Origin: Odiellus spinosus
Lineage: Eukaryota > Arthropoda > Arachnida > Opiliones > Phalangiidae
Assembly: GCA_963920705.1 (NCBI GenBank)
Contig: OY987233.1
Location: forward strand, 4,392,001-4,456,000
Direction of reading: 5' to 3'
DNA length: 64,000 nucleotides
A model generated the notes under the pieces. The model was not told the origin of the DNA. It did no database searches and saw nothing but the letters and a program-made list of their open reading frames with translations. Made by a program: the position numbers and the translations under genes. Shown here one piece after another: positions 47,701 through 59,011 of the stretch (position 1 is its first letter; every line of letters starts with the position of its first letter).

Positions 47701-50700
47701 TTTTAAATCTATTCTTCATGAAAAATTTGTTTTTTAAATCTATTCTTCATGAAAAATTTGTTTTTTAAATCTATTCTTCATGAAAAATTTGTTTTTTAAA
47801 TCTATTCTTCATGAAAAATTTGTTTTTTAAATCTATTCTTCATGAAAAAATTTTTTTTAAATCTATTCTTCATGAAAAATTTGTTTTTTAAATCTATTCT
47901 TCATGAAAAATTTGTTTTTTAAATCTATTCTTCATGAAAAATTTGTTTTTTAAATCTATTCTTCATGAAAAATTTGTTTTTTAAATCTATTCTTCATGAA
48001 AAATTTGTTTTTTAAATCTATTCTTCATGAAAAATTTGTTTTTTAAATCTATTCTTCATGAAAAATTTGTTTTTTAAATCTATTCTTCATGAAAAATTTG
48101 TTTTTTAAATCTATTCTTCATGAAAAATTTGTTTTTTAAATCTATTCTTCATGAAAAATTTGTTTTTTAAATCTATTCTTCATGAAAAATTTGTTTTTTA
48201 AATCTATTCTTCATGAAAAATTTGTTTTTTAAATCTATTCTTCATGAAAAATTTGTTTTTTAAATCTATTCTTCATGAAAAATTTGTTTTTTAAATCTAT
48301 TCTTCATGAAAAATATGTTTTTTTAAATCTATTCTTCATGAAATTTTTTTTTTAAATCTATTCTTCATGAAAAATTTGTTTTTTAAATCTATTCTTCATG
48401 AAAAATTTGTTTTTTAAATCTATTCTTCATGAAAAATTTGTTTTTTAAATCTATTCTTCATGAAAAATTTGTTTTTTAAATCTATTCTTCATGAAAATTT
48501 TTTTTTAAATCTATTCTTCATGAAAAATTTGTTATTTTAAATTTATTCTTCGTGGAAAAATTTGTTATTTTAAATTTATTCTTCGTGGACAAATTTGTTA
48601 TTTTAAATTTATTCTTCGTGGACAAATTTGTTATTTTAAATTTATTCTTCGTGGACAAATTTGTTATTTTAAATTTATTCTTCGTGGACAAATTTGTTAT
48701 TTTAAATTTATTCTTCGTGGACAAATTTGTTATTTTAAATTTATTCTTCGTGGAAAAATTTGTTATTTTAAATTTATTCTTCGTGGACAAATTTGTTATT
48801 TTAAATTTATTCTTCGTGGACAAATTTGTTATTTTAAATTTATTCTTCGTGGACAAATTTGTTATTTTAAATTTATTCTTCGTGGACAAATTTGTTATTT
48901 TAATCTATTCTTCATGAAAAATTTGTTTTTTAAATCTATTCTTCATGAAAAATTTGTTTTTTTAAATCTATTCTTCATGAAAAATTTGTTTTTTAAATCT
49001 ATTCTTCATGAAAAATTTGTTTTTTAAATCTATTCTTCATGAAAAATTTGTTTTTTAAATCTATTCTTCATGAAAAATTTGTTTTTTAAATCTATTCTTC
49101 ATGAAAAATTTGTTTTTTAAATCTATTCTTCATGAAAAATTTGTTTTTTAAATCTATTCTTCATGAAAAATTTGTTTTTTAAATCTATTCTTCATGAAAA
49201 ATTTGTTTTTTAAATCTATTCTTCATGAAAAATTTGTTTTTTAAATCTATTCTTCATGAAAAATTTGTTTTTTAAATCTATTCTTCATGAAAATTTTTTT
49301 TTTTAAATCTATTCTTCATGAAAAATTTGTTTTTTAAATCTATTCTTCATGAAAAATTTGTTTTTTAAATCTATTCTTCATGAAAAATTTGTTTTTTAAA
49401 TCTATTCTTCATGAAAAATTTGTTTTTTAAATCTATTCTTCATGAAAAATTTGTTTTTTTAAATCTATTCTTCATGAAAAATTTGTTTTTTTAAATCTAT
49501 TCTTCATGAAAAATTTGTTTTTTAAATCTATTCTTCATGAAAAATTTGTTTTTTAAATCTATTCTTCATGAAAAATTTGTTTTTTAAATCTATTCTTCAT
49601 GAAAAATTTGTTTTTTAAATCTATTCTTCATGAAAAATTTGTTTTTTAAATCTATTCTTCATGAAAAATTTGTTTTTTAAATCTATTCTTCATGAAAAAT
49701 TTGTTATTTTAAATTTATTCTTCGTGGAAAAATTTGTTATTTTAAATTTATTCTTCGTGGACAAATTTGTTATTTTAAATTTATTCTTCGTGGACAAATT
49801 TGTTATTTTAAATTTATTCTTCGTGGACAAATTTGTTATTTTAAATTTATTCTTCGTGGACAAATTTGTTATTTTAAATTTATTCTTCATGGACAAATTT
49901 GTTATTTTAAATTTATTCTTCGTGGACAAATTTGTTATTTTAAATTTATTCTTCGTGGACAAATTTGTTATTTTAAATTTATTCTTCGTGGACAAATTTG
50001 TTATTTTAAATTTATTCTTCGTGGACAAATTTGTTATTTTAAATTTATTCTTCGTGGACAAATTTGTTATTTTAAATTTATTCTTCGTGGACAAATTTGT
50101 TATTTTAAATTTATTCTTCGTGGACAAATTTGTTATTTTAAATTTATTCTTCGTGGACAAATTTGTTATTTTAAATTTATTCTTCATGGACAAATTTGTT
50201 ATTTTAAATTTATTCTTCGTGGACAAATTTGTTATTTTAAATTTATTCTTCGTGGACAAATTTGTTATTTTAAATTTATTCTTCGTGGACAAATTTGTTA
50301 TTTTAAATTTATTCTTCGTGGACAAATTTGTTATTTTAAATTTATTCTTCGTGGACAAATTTGTTATTTTAAATTTATTCTTCGTGGACAAATTTGTTAT
50401 TTTAAATTTATTCTTCGTGGACAAATTTGTTATTTTAAATTTATTCTTCATGGACAAATTTGTTATTTTAAATTTATTCTTCGTGGACAAATTTGTTATT
50501 TTAAATTTATTCTTCGTGGACAAATTTGTTATTTTAAATTTATTCTTCGTGGACAAATTTGTTATTTTAAATTTATTCTTCGTGGACAAATTTGTTATTT
50601 TAAATTTATTCTTCGTGGACAAATTTGTTATTTTAAATTTATTCTTCGTGGACAAATTTGTTATTTTAAATTTATTCTTCGTGGACAAATTTGTTATTTT

Positions 50701-51835
50701 AATCTATTCTTCATGAAAAATTTGTTTTTTAAATCTATTCTTCATGAAAAATTTGTTTTTTAAATCTATTCTTCATGAAAAATTTGTTTTTTTAAATCTA
50801 TTCTTCATGAAAAATTTGTTTTTTAAATCTATTCTTCATGAAAAATTTGTTTTTTAAATCTATTCTTCATGAAAAATTTGTTTTTTAAATCTATTCTTCA
50901 TGAAAAATTTGTTTTTTTAATCTATTCTTCATGAAAAATTTGTTTTTTAAATCTATTCTTCATGAAAAATTTGTTTTTTAAATCTATTCTTCATGAAAAA
51001 TTTGTTTTTTAAATCTATTCTTCATGAAAAATTTGTTTTTTAAATCTATTCTTCATGAAAAATTTGTTTTTTAAATCTATTCTTCATGAAAAATTTGTTT
51101 TTTAAATCTATTCTTCATGAAAAAATTTTTTTTAAATCTATTCTTCATGAAAAATTTGTTTTTTAAATCTATTCTTCATGAAAAATTTGTTTTTTAAATC
51201 TATTCTTCATGAAAAATTTGTTTTTTAAATCTATTCTTCATGAAAAATTTGTTTTTTAAATCTATTCTTCATGAAAAATTTGTTTTTTAAATCTATTCTT
51301 CATGAAAAATTTGTTTTTTAAATCTATTCTTCATGAAAAATTTGTTTTTTAAATCTATTCTTCATGAAAAATTCGTTTTTTAAATCTATTCTTCATGAAA
51401 AATTCGTTTTTTAAATCTATTCTTCATGAAAAATTCGTTTTTTAAATCTATTCTTCATGAAAAATTCGTTTTTTAAATCTATTCTTCATGAAAAATTTGT
51501 TATTTTAAATCTATTCTTCATGAAAAATTTGTTATTTTAAATCTATTCTTCATGAAAAATTTATTTTAAAACTATTCTTCATTAAAAATTTATTTTAAAA
51601 CTATTCATTAAAAATTTATTTTAAAACTATTCTTCATGAAAAATTTGTTATTTTAAATCTATTCTTCATGGAAAATTTTAAATCTATTCTTCATGGGAAA
51701 TTTTATTTTAAATCTATTTTTCATGGAAAATTTTATTTTTAATCTATTTTTCATGGAAAATTTTATTTTAAATCTATTTTTCATGGAAAATTTATTTTAA
51801 ATCTATTCTTCATGGAAAATTTGTTATTAGACATC
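44779..51835 (+). repeat. 7-kb compound satellite: alternating 33-bp and 31-bp blocks
   Basis: 33-bp units (TTCTTCGTGGACAAATTTG then TTATTTTAAATTTA) occupy 44779-44972, 45721-46078, 47015-47273, 48514-48904 and 49686-50703. 31-bp units (TTCTTCATGAAAAATTTG then TTTTTTAAATCTA) fill the spaces and 50704-51500, decaying to 51835. Junctions are reused: 33-bp blocks end TTATTTTAATCTATTC every time, and three of five begin with a unit carrying GTGGAAAAA. Block sizes are about 6, 11, 8, 12 and 31 units. The frames of 110-351 codons on both strands exist because 33 is divisible by 3 and the unit lacks stops; they are not genes. Confidence 0.97.
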
Positions 51836-52530
51836 TCAGAGACGTCGCTTCTAGCTAGAATTATTCCCTAGCGACGAACATAAGGTAAAAAACAAACTTT
51901 TTCTCCAATTTTGTCCACGTTTCTAGCCGCGAGTTCTACGAAATTATGACTTGTACATCCGGAAAAAAAACCGAAAACGTTTTAGGTAAACAAAGAGGTA
52001 AATGATCGTCGACCTCCGAGCACCACCCACTGTATTTCCTCCCTTTTTATTATTTTTTGTTCCTCTTTCTTTTATCTTTTATTATTTTTATTTGATATAA
52101 TGTATATACGTATATATTTATTTTGATAATAGTAATATTCAGCTAGACGTAGTATGCGAAGTGGCTCGAATAATTTAAATTGTTATTTTTATACGAGATA
52201 CAGTCCTAGAAATAAAATATATTTTTTCCAAAACAATTTCGTTACGTAGCTTTTTTGAATATGGTTTAACAAATCATCGCTAGTAAATCATGCTTCAATT
52301 TTAAAACGGGGGATATTATGGTTCGTCTGCGGTTCCAGAGGTTAATTGAGAGGGCTATAACGACCGAGAAGCGGAAATAAAAATTGTACCCTCTAGCGGT
52401 TGAGATTGGAACTAATTTTTTAATTTATTGTGATTAAATTTGCAGCTTGGCACGAGATCAATTTAACAATGCCCGAATCGAGTCATATTGCGTGTCAACT
52501 TTAAGTTAATGAGTACTTAGTGTTTAATGA
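51836..52530. other. Unique spacer
   Basis: Between arrays, with no gene recognised. Confidence 0.5.
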
Positions 52531-53337
52531 CTAATTTAGAAAAATTGCCGGTTAATAAATTATTAATTTAGAAAAATTGCCGGTTAATAAATTATTAATT
52601 TAGAAAAATAGCCAGTTAATATATGATTAATTTACAAAAATAGACGGTTAAAAAATGATAAATTTAGAAAAATAGCCAGTTAAATAAATGATTAATTTAG
52701 AAAAATAGCCAGTTAATAAATGATTAATTTAGAAAAATAGCCGGTTAATGATAAATTTAGAAAAATAGCCGGTTAATAAATAAATTTAGAAAAATAGCCA
52801 GTTAATAAATGATAAATTTAGAAAAATAGCCGGTTAATAAATAAATTTAGAAAAATAGCCAGTTAATAAATGATAAATTTAGAAAAATAGCCAGTTAATA
52901 AATGATACATTTAGAAAAATATCCAGTTAATAAATGATAAATTTAGAAAAATAGCCAGTTAATGATTAATTTAGAAAAATAGCCAGTTAATGATTAATTT
53001 AGAAAAATAGCCAGTTAATGATTAATTTAGAAAAAGACAGTTAATAAATGATTAATTTATAAAATAGCCGGTTAAAAATGATTAATTTTGAAAAATTAAC
53101 GAATTAATAAATTACTATTTTTTAACAAAGCAAGTTGATAAAATATTAATGAAGAAATAAGAAAAATTCGATAGTTAATATATAATTATGATATAACGAA
53201 GAAAAATTCGATAGTTAATATAAAATTAAGACATATAACCAAGAAAAATTAACTAGTTAATAAATTATTAAGGACGAAAAATTAACTAGTTAATAAACTA
53301 TTAAGGACGAAAAATTAACTAGTTAAATTATTAATTT
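52531..53337 (+). repeat. Degenerate tandem array, period about 31 bp
   Basis: Units of TTAATTTAGAAAAATAGCC then AGTTAATAAATGA, with frequent deletions of the AATAA part. Beyond 53090 the units become AAAAATTCGATAGTTAATA and then GAAAAATTAACTAGTTAA, an increasingly diverged right edge. Confidence 0.88.
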
Positions 53338-53990
53338 ATAGAATGCCTTTGATCTTCTCTGAGTAGTGTTTATTCTCTAATAGAATGTAAATTCGCCTGT
53401 AGCAATGTGTTAACCGAAGCGCTTCAAAGTTACGAAGGAAGCCCATTTACAGGATATAAAGATTCAGGGTATTTCCTATTGGCGCCTGTAAAACTGCTCT
53501 AACAGAGATGCTTTGATTATAAATTAAAGTTGTTAGTAAGTCATCCCTTTTGGCACCTGATAAATTTAATTTTAATCCCCGGCTCAAGAGAAGATTCACA
53601 GCTACACTCTTTGAACTTCAAAATACCAAAACTTTCAAATTAAAATCGACTAATTCATTTCGTTATTAAATTTTCCATATTTCAAAACTATGGATTTTAA
53701 AATAGCCCTCGAGAATGAAACACCGAGACTGAGAGAGGAATTCTAAACATTTATACGAGGTCAAGGGTTAAAAATAATTCGGGGGGGTTGAAGTGATGTA
53801 GATGACGAAACATTAGCGAAAATATACTAAAACCTATAAACAGGGCGTCATTAACAAAGAGAATGGTCTGCCTTTTATTAATCTTAATACAGCCGGGTCA
53901 CAAGACTACCGAGAATAAAACAACGACTCGTTTAGTCAATGCACACAGCCTTACGTAACTATATGTAACTTTAAAGGCGCGTTTACATTA
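53338..53990. other. Unique spacer
   Basis: No gene recognised. A short G-run lies near 53781. Confidence 0.5.
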
Positions 53991-54290
53991 GCCGCGTTCA
54001 TACTAGGCCTTGGAATTCATTCAAACCGTTTCAAAACGTTTCGCTAGAGTCGTGTGAACGGCAAACCGTCTTTTCTCGAATCGATTTGATTCGATTTCTC
54101 GAAACGGCTTCGGGAACCAGTTTCGTGCCGATTCGGGTTACAACAACCGATAGATGAAGCTACGATAAATCGATTTATAAAGATAATGCGTGAACCCGTG
54201 ACGCTTAAAACGATTCCTGGTGATTTGAATATCGGTTTGATTTTAGAGTTTCAAACCGATTAAGAAATGAGAGTGTAACCGTAGCTCATT
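53991..54290 (-). mobile_element. MITE family E, copy 3 (reverse)
   Basis: GCCGCGTTCATACTAGGCC to GTGTAACCGTAGCTC. A full-length copy without element F. Confidence 0.88.
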
Positions 54291-54450
54291 TTTTTTCTTA
54301 AATCGATTTCTCGAAACTGCTTCTGGAACCAGTTTCAAATCAATTCGACTTCAACAACCTACCTAAACGCATGGGGCTTAAAACGAGTCGGAGCGATTTA
54401 TAAATCGGTTTGATTTTATCGATTTAAATAGATTTGGATACACTAAAGCT
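54291..54450 (-). mobile_element. Family E partial copy
   Basis: A degenerate partial E (TTAAATCGATTTCTCGAAAC through GATTTATAAATCGGTTTGAT) lying between the inverted full copies. Confidence 0.7.
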
Positions 54451-54713
54451 ACGGTCACACTAGCATTTCTTAATCGATTTGAAACGGTAAAATCAAACCG
54501 TTATTCAAATCGCCAGGAATCGTTGTAAGCGTCACGCGTTCACGCATTATCTTTATAAATCGATTTATCGTAGCTTCATCCATCGGTTGTTGAAACCAAA
54601 TCGGTATGACACTAGTTCCCGAAGCAGTTTCAAGAAATCTAATCAATTAAAGCAAAATGTTTTGAAACAGTTTAAATCGATTCCAAGGCCTAGTATGAAC
54701 GCGGATTAGTGAG
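54451..54713 (+). mobile_element. MITE family E, copy 4 (forward)
   Basis: GGTCACACTAGCATTTC to CCTAGTATGAACGCGG. It retains the uninterrupted target GTAAGCGTCACGCGTTCACG, which shows what the F insertion site looked like before insertion. Inverted relative to copy 3. Confidence 0.88.
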
Positions 54714-55404
54714 ATCGTAGCTAAAATGAGTTAATGGTTACGTTTTGAAATGAATATTCAACTCTGGTGATCAGTTTGTTTTCGAATGATGGACTAAACT
54801 AGAGAAAGGGAATGTGATAATTTTAGAGCCCTAAACCAAGAATTGCACTTGGCCCTAGACCCAGGGAAAACTCGGGACCGTCGTTACCAAGCAAAAAAGC
54901 GTGAAAACTCAGCGTCTAAAGGAGAGTAAAAGGATATAAAAGAGAGTTGTCTCGGCTCGATATAGGCTACGCATTTGCGTAATAACCCCGAAAGTCGGTC
55001 GCAAGTAGAGTCTTCCTCTTCGAGGGTCCCGCGTCTATACGTAAATAGAAACTTTGAAGAATAAAAACCATGGGCGTAAGTATATACAAAGGAGTGTGGT
55101 GGGGCGGGTAATGGGGCACGAAGGTTAATACAAGCGTATTGTTCCCGCTGCGTTTTTAAAACATATATGATCTGCCAGTACACGAGGCAGCTAGGACCTT
55201 GAGTGAGCTAGGCCGCGTGTCTCGCTTCCGAAAAAGTTACACTCGATCGCCTCTTTCGCCCATCAATTTAATCACGACTCTTCTAACTTCAGAGCCCAAA
55301 CCCCCCCTTCACCAATTTCCACCCGCCCTTCTTCAGCGCCTCCTTCAAGGGAGGGTGAACGCGAAATAAGTTTGGGATTAAGTGCGTGAAGATGATATTG
55401 ATTT
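54714..55404. other. Unique spacer, higher GC
   Basis: A 99-codon minus ORF (54884-55183) is unrecognised. C-rich tract near 55299. No promoter found. Confidence 0.45.
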
Positions 55405-55550
55405 TTTTACGAGCTTTAAATGGATTTTGAGAAGCATTTTCCGACAGATGGTTAACAAATTATATTTAAATGTGCTACAAAAAAATTAAAGCGACAGCAA
55501 AATTTAATATTATTTAATAGCCACGGAATACTATGTCATCACTATGGTCT
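55405..55550 (-). repeat. Family C fragment (reverse), diverged
   Basis: TTACGAGCTTTAAATGG through AAGCGACAGCAAAATTTA to CTATGTCATCACTATGG; more diverged than the other C copies. Confidence 0.65.
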
Positions 55551-55689
55551 TAATTGTGGACATTATTGAGCTTAAGGATATTTTAACCTTGTTACCTCAT
55601 ATTAAAATCGTACCAATCATCAAACCCTTTTAATTTACAATCACAACGTTTCCAGAATGTTCTAAAAGTTTAGTTCAAGAAAAAAGGAT

Positions 55690-57790
55690 GAAAAGCAATA
55701 GAAAAGTGTGCAAAGCAATAGAAAAGTGTGCAAAGCAATAGAAAAGTGTGCAAAGCAAGAGAAAAGTGTGCAAAGCAATAGAAAAGTGTGCAAAGCAATA
55801 GAAAAGTGTGCAAAGCAATAGAAAAGTGTGCAAAGCAATAGAAAAGTGTGCAAAGCAATAGAAAAGTGTGCAAAGCAATAGAAAAGTGTGCAAAGCAATA
55901 GAAAAGTGTGCAAAGCAATAGAAAAGTGTGCAAAGCAATAGAAAAGTGTGCAAAGCAATAGAAAAGTGTGCAAAGCAATAGAAAAGTGTGCAAAGCAATA
56001 GAAAAGTGTGCAAAGCAATAGAAAAGTGTGCAAAGCAATAGAAAAGTGTGCAAAGCAATAGAAAAGTGTGGAAAGCAATAGAAAAGTGTGGAAAGCAATA
56101 GAAAAGTGTGGAAAGCAATAGAAAAGTGTGGAAAGCAATAGAAAAGTGTGGAAAGCAATAGAAAAGTGTGGAAAGCAATAGAAAAGTGTGGAAAGCAATA
56201 GAAAAGTGTGGAAAGCAATAGTAAAGTGTGGAAAGCAATAGTAAAGTGTGGAAAGCAATAGTAAAGTGTGGAAAGCAATAGTAAAGTGTGGAAAGCAATA
56301 GTAAAGTGTGGAAAGCAATAGAAAAGTGTGGAAAGCAATAGAAAAGTGTGGAAAGCAATAGAAAAGTGTGGAAAGCAATAGAAAAGTGTGGAAAGCAATA
56401 GAAAAGTGTGGAAAGCAATAGAAAAGTGTGGAAAGCAATAGAAAAGTGTGGAAAGCAATAGAAAAGTGTGGAAAGCAATAGTAAAGTGTGGAAAGCAATA
56501 GAAAAGTGTGGAAAGCAATAGTAAAGTGTGGAAAGCAATAGTAAAGTGTGGAAAGCAATAGTAAAGTGTGGAAAGCAATAGTAAAGTGTGGAAAGCAATA
56601 GTAAAGTGTGGAAAGCAATAGTAAAGTGTGGAAAGCAATAGTAAAGTGTGGAAAGCAATAGTAAAGTGTGGAAAGCAATAGTAAAGTGTGGAAAGCAATA
56701 GTAAAGTGTGGAAAGCAATAGTAAAGTGTGGAAAGCAATAGTAAAGTGTGGAAAGCAATAGAAAAGTGTGGAAAGCAATAGAAAAGTGTGGAAAGCAATA
56801 GAAAAGTGTGGAAAGCAATAGAAAAGTGTGGAAAGCAATAGAAAAGTGTGGAAAGCAATAGAAAAGTGTGGAAAGCAATAGAAAAGTGTGGAAAGCAATA
56901 GAAAAGTGTGGAAAGCAATAGAAAAGTGTGGAAAGCAATAGAAAAGTGTGGAAAGCAATAGAAAAGTGTGGAAAGCAATAGTAAAGTGTGGAAAGCAATA
57001 GTAAAGTGTGGAAAGCAATAGAAAAGTGTGGAAAGCAATAGAAAAGTGTGGAAAGCAATAGAAAAGTGTGGAAAGCAATAGAAAAGTGTGGAAAGCAATA
57101 GAAAAGTGTGGAAAGCAATAGAAAAGTGTGGAAACCAATAGAAAAGTGTGGAAAGCAATAGAAAAGTGTGGAAAGCAATAGAAAAGTGTGGAAAGCAATA
57201 GAAAAGTGTGGAAAGCAATAGAAAAGTGTGGAAAGCAATAGAAAAGTGTGGAAAGCAATAGAAAAGTGTGGAAAGCAATAGTAAAGTGTGGAAAGCAATA
57301 GTAAAGTGTGGAAAGCAATAGTAAAGTGTGGAAAGCAATAGTAAAGTGTGGAAAGCAATAGTAAAGTGTGGAAAGCAATAGAAAAGTGTGGAAAGCAATA
57401 GAAAAGTGTGGAAAGCAATAGAAAAGTGTGGAAAGCAATAGAAAAGTGTGGAAAGCAATAGAAAAGTGTGGAAACCAATAGAAAAGTGTGGAAAGCAATA
57501 GAAAAGTGTGGAAAGCAATAGAAAAGTGTGGAAAGCAATAGAAAAGTGTGGAAAGCAATAGAAAAGTGTGGAAAGCAATAGAAAAGTGTGGAAAGCAATA
57601 GAAAAGTGTGGAAAGCAATAGAAAAGTGTGGAAAGCAATAGAAAAGTGTGGAAAGCAATAGAAAAGTGTGGAAAGCAATAGAAAAGTGTGGAAAGCAATA
57701 GAAAAGTGTGGAAAGCAATAGAAAAGTGTGGAAAGCAATAGAAAAGTGTGGAAAGCAATAGAAAAGTGTGGAAAGTAATAGAAAAGTCTG
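55690..57790. repeat. 20-bp satellite, about 104 units
   Basis: Unit GAAAAGTGTGGAAAGCAATA. Variants occur in blocks: GTGCAAAGC in the leftmost 19 or so units (to about 56060), and GTAAAG instead of GAAAAG in blocks near 56220-56320, 56480-56760, 56985-57005 and 57280-57365. The minus strand of the unit has no stop in any phase, so all three minus frames stay open for 687-732 codons with a 20-residue period (FYCFPHFSIAFHTFLLLSTL). The longest frame's extra 5' codons (57868 down to about 57780) come from unique sequence. I judge these as artefacts. Confidence 0.96.
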
Positions 57791-58305
57791 AAAATATAAA
57801 ATGATCTTGCTTTTCAATTTCAGACTTCCTTTAAAACGTAAAGGACTGAGACCCCCTACCGACCGCATTTATTATTTATAAACCCCCTTTAAGCCTTGGA
57901 CGTCGAAACTGGGAGCGACCTCCTACTCGCAGAAAAATCCGTTCAATTTAATAGAAACAATGAGAATAAAAGTAACCAGTGTTTTATCTTAATAGGAACG
58001 AGTAACATAGGGAAAGGGTACTCTTTAGGTTCGTGAGTTTTCAACCGAACTAATCGAACTTCAACCGAACTAATCGAACACCAGTCTCTATAGAAAAACA
58101 AGGAGCTATACCACGCCTTTTTACAAGTACCACCATAAGTAATTCATAATAGATGTAAGTACGAAAATTTTTGAAAAAAGTTCAATAAACTAATTATGAC
58201 GCGTTTCGAAATACAGAATTATATCCAACAAAGCATGTTCATTGTTTCGAGTCAAAAATGATCGTGAGTGATCCTTGGGCTGAGGCTTAAGATTAATATA
58301 TGACC
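57791..58305. other. Unique spacer
   Basis: A 20-bp near-direct repeat (TCAACCGAACTAATCGAAC, 58040-58080) is the only structure. No gene. Confidence 0.5.
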
Positions 58306-58335
58306 TTAAAGGGAGAATGCAACCTAGCAACAAGT

Positions 58336-58375
<40 letters not shown>

Positions 58376-58700
58376 CGATTCCTTATCGTTTAAATAGACC
58401 TAATCCAACAGTTAAAAAAATTACAAACAAACAATAAACTAGAAATAAATTTAAAACTTACCCCGAAAATAGGCTTAGCTGGATTCATGGAGATCCTGAA
58501 TTTCTTCGTATAGATGGGTTATCGACCAATAGAAGTCTCACATGGAGATCTCGCCTCATCAGAATCTCCATGAATTCAACTAAGCCTATTTTCCGGGTAA
58601 GTTTTAAATTTATTTCTAGTTTAATATTTGTTTGTATTGTGGATTAGGCTTAAGGAATCGATAAAAAATCCACATGTTGATGGGTGCATTCTAATTTAGG
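58306..58700. mobile_element. Hairpin MITE family A, copy 7, with a T37 tract
   Basis: Left end TTAAAGGGAGAATGC. The short T-run after CAAGTG found in other copies is here T37 (58337-58373). The right arm has a deletion (TGTATTGTGGATTAGGC) and a decayed tip. Confidence 0.88.
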
Positions 58701-59011
58701 TGTAAATTGCTAATAGTTCGAGGTATATCAATCACGGAGAGTGAAACACATCTTGATTAAGAAATTTCAAATGACACAATAGAAAATGTCACACTTATAT
58801 TATGTTACTTACAGTACAGTCTTTTTCTCAAATATTTAATCCAAACTTAATCGATTCCGATTTTCAAACAGAATTCGTAATTGAGTTAATGTTAATCGTA
58901 TTATTGTATAAATGATTGGAATAAATGGATACTGATAAGATATGAATAAGTCATCTCAAAGTGAGGCTGTAATCCTTTGGTTTTCGAATCTCTAAACATT
59001 ATAAATTAAAC
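58701..59011. other. Unique spacer
   Basis: AT-rich. A GTGAGGCTGT motif near 58966 resembles family C ends. No gene. Confidence 0.5.

Noticed and set aside
49661-50716. 351-codon plus and 332-codon minus ORFs (and similar smaller ones from 44.7 to 48.9 kb)
   Set aside because: Both strands are open because the 33-bp unit lacks stops in one frame each; frames begin and end with the 33-bp blocks.
37940-51835. Telomere
   Set aside because: No TTAGG or TTAGGG-type tandem repeat; units are 28-36 bp and flanked on both sides by ordinary DNA.
37940-51835. Centromere
   Set aside because: Arrays are compatible with it but nothing in the sequence proves it; mapping or CENP-A data would be needed.
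54884-55183. 99-codon minus ORF as a gene
   Set aside because: No recognised family; length is within what chance allows in a GC-richer stretch.
55662-57868. Three overlapping minus ORFs of 687-732 codons
   Set aside because: All three frames of a 20-bp stop-free repeat are open; no domain, no unique coding sequence beyond about 30 codons, so a repeat artefact.
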